Below, piece after piece: positions 5,710-8,652 of a stretch of DNA of 8,652 bases. This DNA comes from Bacteroidales bacterium (lineage in GTDB: Bacteria; Bacteroidota; Bacteroidia; Bacteroidales; B18-G4): positions 1 to 8,652 of the forward strand of contig JAUXCL010000092.1 in the NCBI GenBank assembly GCA_030618905.1. Direction: 5' to 3'. Made by a program: the position numbers and the translations under genes. Below the pieces are notes generated by a model. It worked only from the letters and a program-made list of their open reading frames with translations. It made no database searches and had not been told where the DNA came from. Positions within the stretch are counted from its first letter, which is position 1. Every line of letters begins with the position of its first letter.

Positions 5710-7134
5710 ATGTCAATAAAATCAACAGCGAAAAGAAAACTTTTACTCATCAATCCGCTGAGTACGTACAGGGAAGGATTGATCCTGCACAGCCATGTGA
5801 TCTACCCCCCCATTGGCTTAGGGATCGTGGCAGCATTGACCCCGGATCATTGGGAAGTAGAGCTCATCGATGAAAACTTTGAACGTTTTAGCTTCCAGGA
5901 TGCTGACCTGGTCGGAATCACAGCGCTCACCTCCAGCGTTACCCGGGCTTATGAACTGGCAGACATCTACCGTAAAAAGGGGATTCCAACAGTACTTGGT
6001 GGCATCCATGCTTCCATGGTACCGAAAGAAACAATTGATTTTGTGGATGCCGTTGTGGTTGGTGAAGCCGAAAGTGTATGGAAGCAGGTTATTGCTGATG
6101 CTGAAAATAATTCTCTTAAAAAGATGTACCATGGTCAGCTCTTGCCATTCGAGAATGCTGTATGGCCTCAGCGCAATATTTTTCACTCTGAATATCGCTT
6201 TGCCAGTATCCAAACTACCCGTGGCTGTCCGATGAAATGTGAATTCTGCTCAGTGCACACTTTCAATGGCAGCAAATACCGGGTAAGGCCAGTAAAGGAA
6301 GTGCTTGAAGAACTGGAAAGCATCGAACAGGAAAAGATCTATTTCGTTGACGATAACCTGATCGGTTATGGCAAGAAGTCATTGGAAAGAGCAAAGGAAT
6401 TATTCAGGGGCATGATCGACCGGGGAATTAAAAAGCAATGGTTTTGCTCGGCTTCCATGAATTTTGCCGATGATGAAGAGTTATTGGAACTGGCAGCAAA
6501 GGCTGGCTGTGTCATGGTGCTTTTAGGTATTGAATCAGAGAGGATAGACCAGCTGGAGGAAACGAATAAAATGCTTAACATAAAGATCGGCATTGATCAT
6601 TACGATGAGGTCTTTAAAAAGATCCATAAATACGGCATCAGTGTTTTGGGTGCCTTCATTTATGGCCTTGAGTCAGACACCCCGGAGACAATGGCGCAAC
6701 GCACGGAATATATAAATAATGCTGATATCGACGCCGTTCAAGCTACCATTCTAACTCCCTTACCAGGAACTGTTTTATACAACAAGATGCTGAAGGATGG
6801 CAAAATTATGCATGACAATTATCCGGCTGACTGGCAATATTATGACTTTGTGGATGTGGTTTTCAGGCATACTAATATGGACCGGGATTGTTTTATGACC
6901 GAGGTGAAGAAGAATTGGGATCAGCTCTATAATGATAAGATACTGAAGAAAAAATTCCTTAAAACCTTAAAACAAACAAAAAGCCCGCTTGCCGCCATCT
7001 GGTCATATGGATCCAACCTTCAGTACCACAACATGGTTTATGAGGGGGAAAGACCAAAGAAATTCATCGAGGATATTTTTGGGCTTGGTGATGAAAACAA
7101 TAAGGAATTGTTGCAATCCAGTCCTTTCAGATAA
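5710..7134 (+). CDS. B12-binding-domain radical SAM protein, first of a tandem pair
   Basis: A 474-residue enzyme of the cobalamin-binding radical SAM class (related in layout to BchE, HpnP and HpnR). Many of its members methylate or rearrange unactivated carbons. The N-terminal part (about 10-140) has the B12-type Rossmann pattern: LLINP, YPPIGLGIVAALTP, ADLVGITALTSS, VLGGIHASMVP and VVVGEAESVW. I find no DxHxxG motif, so cobalamin, if bound, would lack the lower histidine ligand, as in many such enzymes. The [4Fe-4S]/SAM motif is Cys173, Cys177, Cys180 (RGCPMKCEFCSV), followed by YFVDDNLIG (211-219) and GIES (273-276). The C-terminal third, including ILTPLPGT, resembles the DUF4070-type region of these proteins. 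An upstream in-frame TTG at 5677 overlaps the promoter box, so the ATG at 5710 is preferred. The substrate is unknown; lipid context favours an acyl or isoprenoid chain. Confidence 0.88.
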   Translation: MSIKSTAKRKLLLINPLSTYREGLILHSHVIYPPIGLGIVAALTPDHWEVELIDENFERFSFQDADLVGITALTSSVTRAYELADIYRKKGIPTVLGGIHASMVPKETIDFVDAVVVGEAESVWKQVIADAENNSLKKMYHGQLLPFENAVWPQRNIFHSEYRFASIQTTRGCPMKCEFCSVHTFNGSKYRVRPVKEVLEELESIEQEKIYFVDDNLIGYGKKSLERAKELFRGMIDRGIKKQWFCSASMNFADDEELLELAAKAGCVMVLLGIESERIDQLEETNKMLNIKIGIDHYDEVFKKIHKYGISVLGAFIYGLESDTPETMAQRTEYINNADIDAVQATILTPLPGTVLYNKMLKDGKIMHDNYPADWQYYDFVDVVFRHTNMDRDCFMTEVKKNWDQLYNDKILKKKFLKTLKQTKSPLAAIWSYGSNLQYHNMVYEGERPKKFIEDIFGLGDENNKELLQSSPFR

Positions 7135-7140
7135 TATAAA

Positions 7141-8529
7141 GTGGGAAAGAAGAGAAAAAAACTGTTGTTGGTTAACCCGGTAAACAACCGGCGAAAAGGC
7201 CTGATGCTGGATAAGCATTCAATATATCCCCCTTTGTCCCTTGCAGTAATTGCCGCACTTACGCCAGGTCACTGGGATGTTGAAATCCATGATGAAAATT
7301 TTGAACCTTTTAAATTTCAGGAAGCTGACCTGGTAGGATTTACCTCGCTTACCGCCACCATTAACCGCTGTTATGAAATTGCTAAAGAATACAGAAAAAA
7401 CAAAATACCGACAGTTATTGGGGGCATTCATGCTTCTATGCTTCCGCAGGAAGCCGGGCAATATATCGATGCAGTAGTGATCGGAGAAGCCAAAGAAATC
7501 TGGTCAAAAGTCATTCATGATGTTGAGCATTCCCGACTTGAGAAATACTACAGGGCAAAGTTGCCTTCAATGGTCAATACACCTTCTCCCAGAATAGACC
7601 TTTATCATCCCGGGTATGAATTCGGCAGTGTGCAAACCACACGCGGTTGTCCTATGACCTGTGAGTTCTGTTCCGTACACACATTCAATGGCAGTAAATA
7701 CCGACTGAGGCCGGTGGATCAATCCATTAATGACTTCGCTGCCCTTCCCCATGAAAGGGTTTATATCGTTGATGACAACTTTGTGGGATACAGTAAAAAG
7801 GCCAGAAATCATGCAGTTGATTTCTTTAAAGGAATCGTTGAACGGGGTGCCCAAAAAAATTGGGCAGGATCTGCATCGATGAATATCGCAGATGATGAAG
7901 AAGTACTGGAATGGGCTGCAAAAAGCGGTTGCAAGCTGGTATTCCTGGGAATAGAATCTGAGCTCATCGATCAGCTTGAACAAGCCAATAAATATGTCAA
8001 TATAAAAATTGGGGTTGATAAATACCGGCAAGTCTACGATATGATCCATAAATATGAAATCAATGTGATGGGCGCATTCATTTATGGGCTTGATAATGAC
8101 ACCCCGGAGACCATTTATAACAGGACAAGCTATATCCTGGATGCAGACATTGATATCATGCAGGCCACCATCCTGACCCCTTTACCTGGAACTCATTTAT
8201 ATAATCGCTTCAAAGAAAACAATCAATTGCTCTATACTAATTATCCGGAGGACTGGGAACGCTATAATTATATTGAAGTAGTATTTAAACCTCAAAAAAT
8301 GTCAGCTGATGAATTTCAGCAATCAGCGTATGAAAACTGGGAAAGGCTTTATGATCTTCAAAACCTTAAGAAAAAGTTCCTCAAAACCCTGAAAATCACA
8401 AAAAACCCTACAACTGCAGTATGGGCCTTTTCATCGAATTTACATATGCATAATTCTGTTTTTGAGGATGAACAGAACTTGCTGGATTTGCAAAAAATAT
8501 TCCCTCAACTACTGGATAAAATCGAATGA
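7141..8529 (+). CDS. B12-binding-domain radical SAM protein, second of a tandem pair
   Basis: A 462-residue paralogue of the preceding gene, similar along its whole length, including B12-type N-terminal blocks (LLLVNP, YPPLSLAVIAALTP, VIGGIHASMLP, VVIGEAKEIW). The cluster motif is Cys170, Cys174, Cys177 (RGCPMTCEFCSVHTFNGSKY), followed by YIVDDNFVG, LGIESELIDQLE and ILTPLPGTHLYN. All three cluster cysteines are kept, so it is probably an active radical SAM enzyme rather than a decayed copy. Like its partner it lacks a visible DxHxxG. Translation appears to begin at a GTG (7141), 6 bases after the preceding stop. The next in-frame ATG (7204) would remove the first beta strand that aligns with the paralogue, so GTG is favoured. 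The two may act one after the other on the same substrate, or as a pair; neither can be proved here. The acyl-AMP ligase gene starts 1 base after its stop. Confidence 0.88.
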   Translation: MGKKRKKLLLVNPVNNRRKGLMLDKHSIYPPLSLAVIAALTPGHWDVEIHDENFEPFKFQEADLVGFTSLTATINRCYEIAKEYRKNKIPTVIGGIHASMLPQEAGQYIDAVVIGEAKEIWSKVIHDVEHSRLEKYYRAKLPSMVNTPSPRIDLYHPGYEFGSVQTTRGCPMTCEFCSVHTFNGSKYRLRPVDQSINDFAALPHERVYIVDDNFVGYSKKARNHAVDFFKGIVERGAQKNWAGSASMNIADDEEVLEWAAKSGCKLVFLGIESELIDQLEQANKYVNIKIGVDKYRQVYDMIHKYEINVMGAFIYGLDNDTPETIYNRTSYILDADIDIMQATILTPLPGTHLYNRFKENNQLLYTNYPEDWERYNYIEVVFKPQKMSADEFQQSAYENWERLYDLQNLKKKFLKTLKITKNPTTAVWAFSSNLHMHNSVFEDEQNLLDLQKIFPQLLDKIE

Positions 8530-8530
8530 A

Positions 8531-8652
8531 ATGGATAAGCCTTTTAGAAATTTGATTGAACTATTTGAATTCAGGGCTAAAAATCAGGCTGATGAAATAT
8601 TATATATTTTCCTTGAGGATGGAATTCATGTTCATACCCAAATCACATATGG
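8531..8652 (+). CDS. N-terminal fragment of a probable fatty acyl-AMP ligase (FAAL)
   Basis: An open frame begins with ATG at 8531, one base after the radical SAM stop, and runs off the window after 40 full codons. The fragment (FRNLIELFEFRAKNQADEIL, then FLEDG and a closing QITYG) has the pattern that opens FAAL and related acyl-adenylating enzymes: a short amphipathic helix ending in the R-A-x-x-Q-x-D signature, then FLEDG and xxLTY. FAALs form acyl-AMP from a fatty acid and ATP and hand the acyl group to an acyl carrier protein rather than CoA; an ACP gene lies at the other end of the divergent unit. The adenylation core, the P-loop and the FAAL-specific insertion are beyond the window. 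An acyl-CoA ligase or a larger polyketide/peptide synthetase starting with such a domain remains possible. Confidence 0.65.
   Translation, partial: MDKPFRNLIELFEFRAKNQADEILYIFLEDGIHVHTQITY

Noticed and set aside
5818..6213. 131-codon open frame on the minus strand
   Set aside because: Antisense to the first radical SAM gene, no family features, and at the position equivalent to another shadow frame in the paralogue.
7567..8049. 160-codon open frame on the minus strand
   Set aside because: It is wholly antisense to the well-supported second radical SAM gene, rich in His and Cys, with no recognisable domain; it mirrors the codon pattern of the real gene.
5710..8529. Tandem radical SAM copies as a mobile-element duplication
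   Set aside because: No terminal inverted repeats, transposase or target-site duplications are visible; the copies are diverged throughout, as in an old gene duplication.

Overview
The window looks like part of a surface-glycan or lipid biosynthesis locus from a member of the Bacteroidota. That assignment rests on two things seen here: promoter boxes of the TAnnTTTG type (one with a TTTG box 20 bases upstream), and starts with weak or absent Shine-Dalgarno sequences. The genus cannot be read from the sequence. Coding density is very high and there are no RNA genes, CRISPR arrays, insertion sequences or gene-free stretches over 300 bases.

Layout. Positions 1-2536 (+) hold the tail of an unrecognised gene, a Wzx-like flippase and a PAPS-type sulfotransferase. 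They meet, tail to tail and 5 bases apart, a leftward operon (5582 down to 2542): acyl carrier protein, FabH-like ketoacyl synthase III, short-chain dehydrogenase/reductase, and a two-helix membrane glycosyltransferase of family 2. A 127-base divergent control region (5583-5709) carries a good leftward promoter, a rightward -7 box and two small dyads. Rightward from it run two tandem paralogous B12-binding-type radical SAM enzymes and then the first 40 residues of what looks like a fatty acyl-AMP ligase, cut by the window edge.

How the genes may work together (inference). The acyl-AMP ligase could activate a fatty acid and load it onto the ACP. The ketoacyl synthase could condense it or supply a short beta-keto chain, and the reductase could make the beta-hydroxyacyl group. 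The radical SAM pair could methylate or otherwise modify unactivated carbons of the lipid. The glycosyltransferase, sulfotransferase and flippase would add sugar and sulfate and move the product across the inner membrane. The alternative is that ACP-KASIII-SDR makes a hydroxyacyl decoration for an O-antigen or capsule sugar, with the radical SAM/ligase arm serving a different product. The combination does not match a pathway I can name, and it is the main point of interest.
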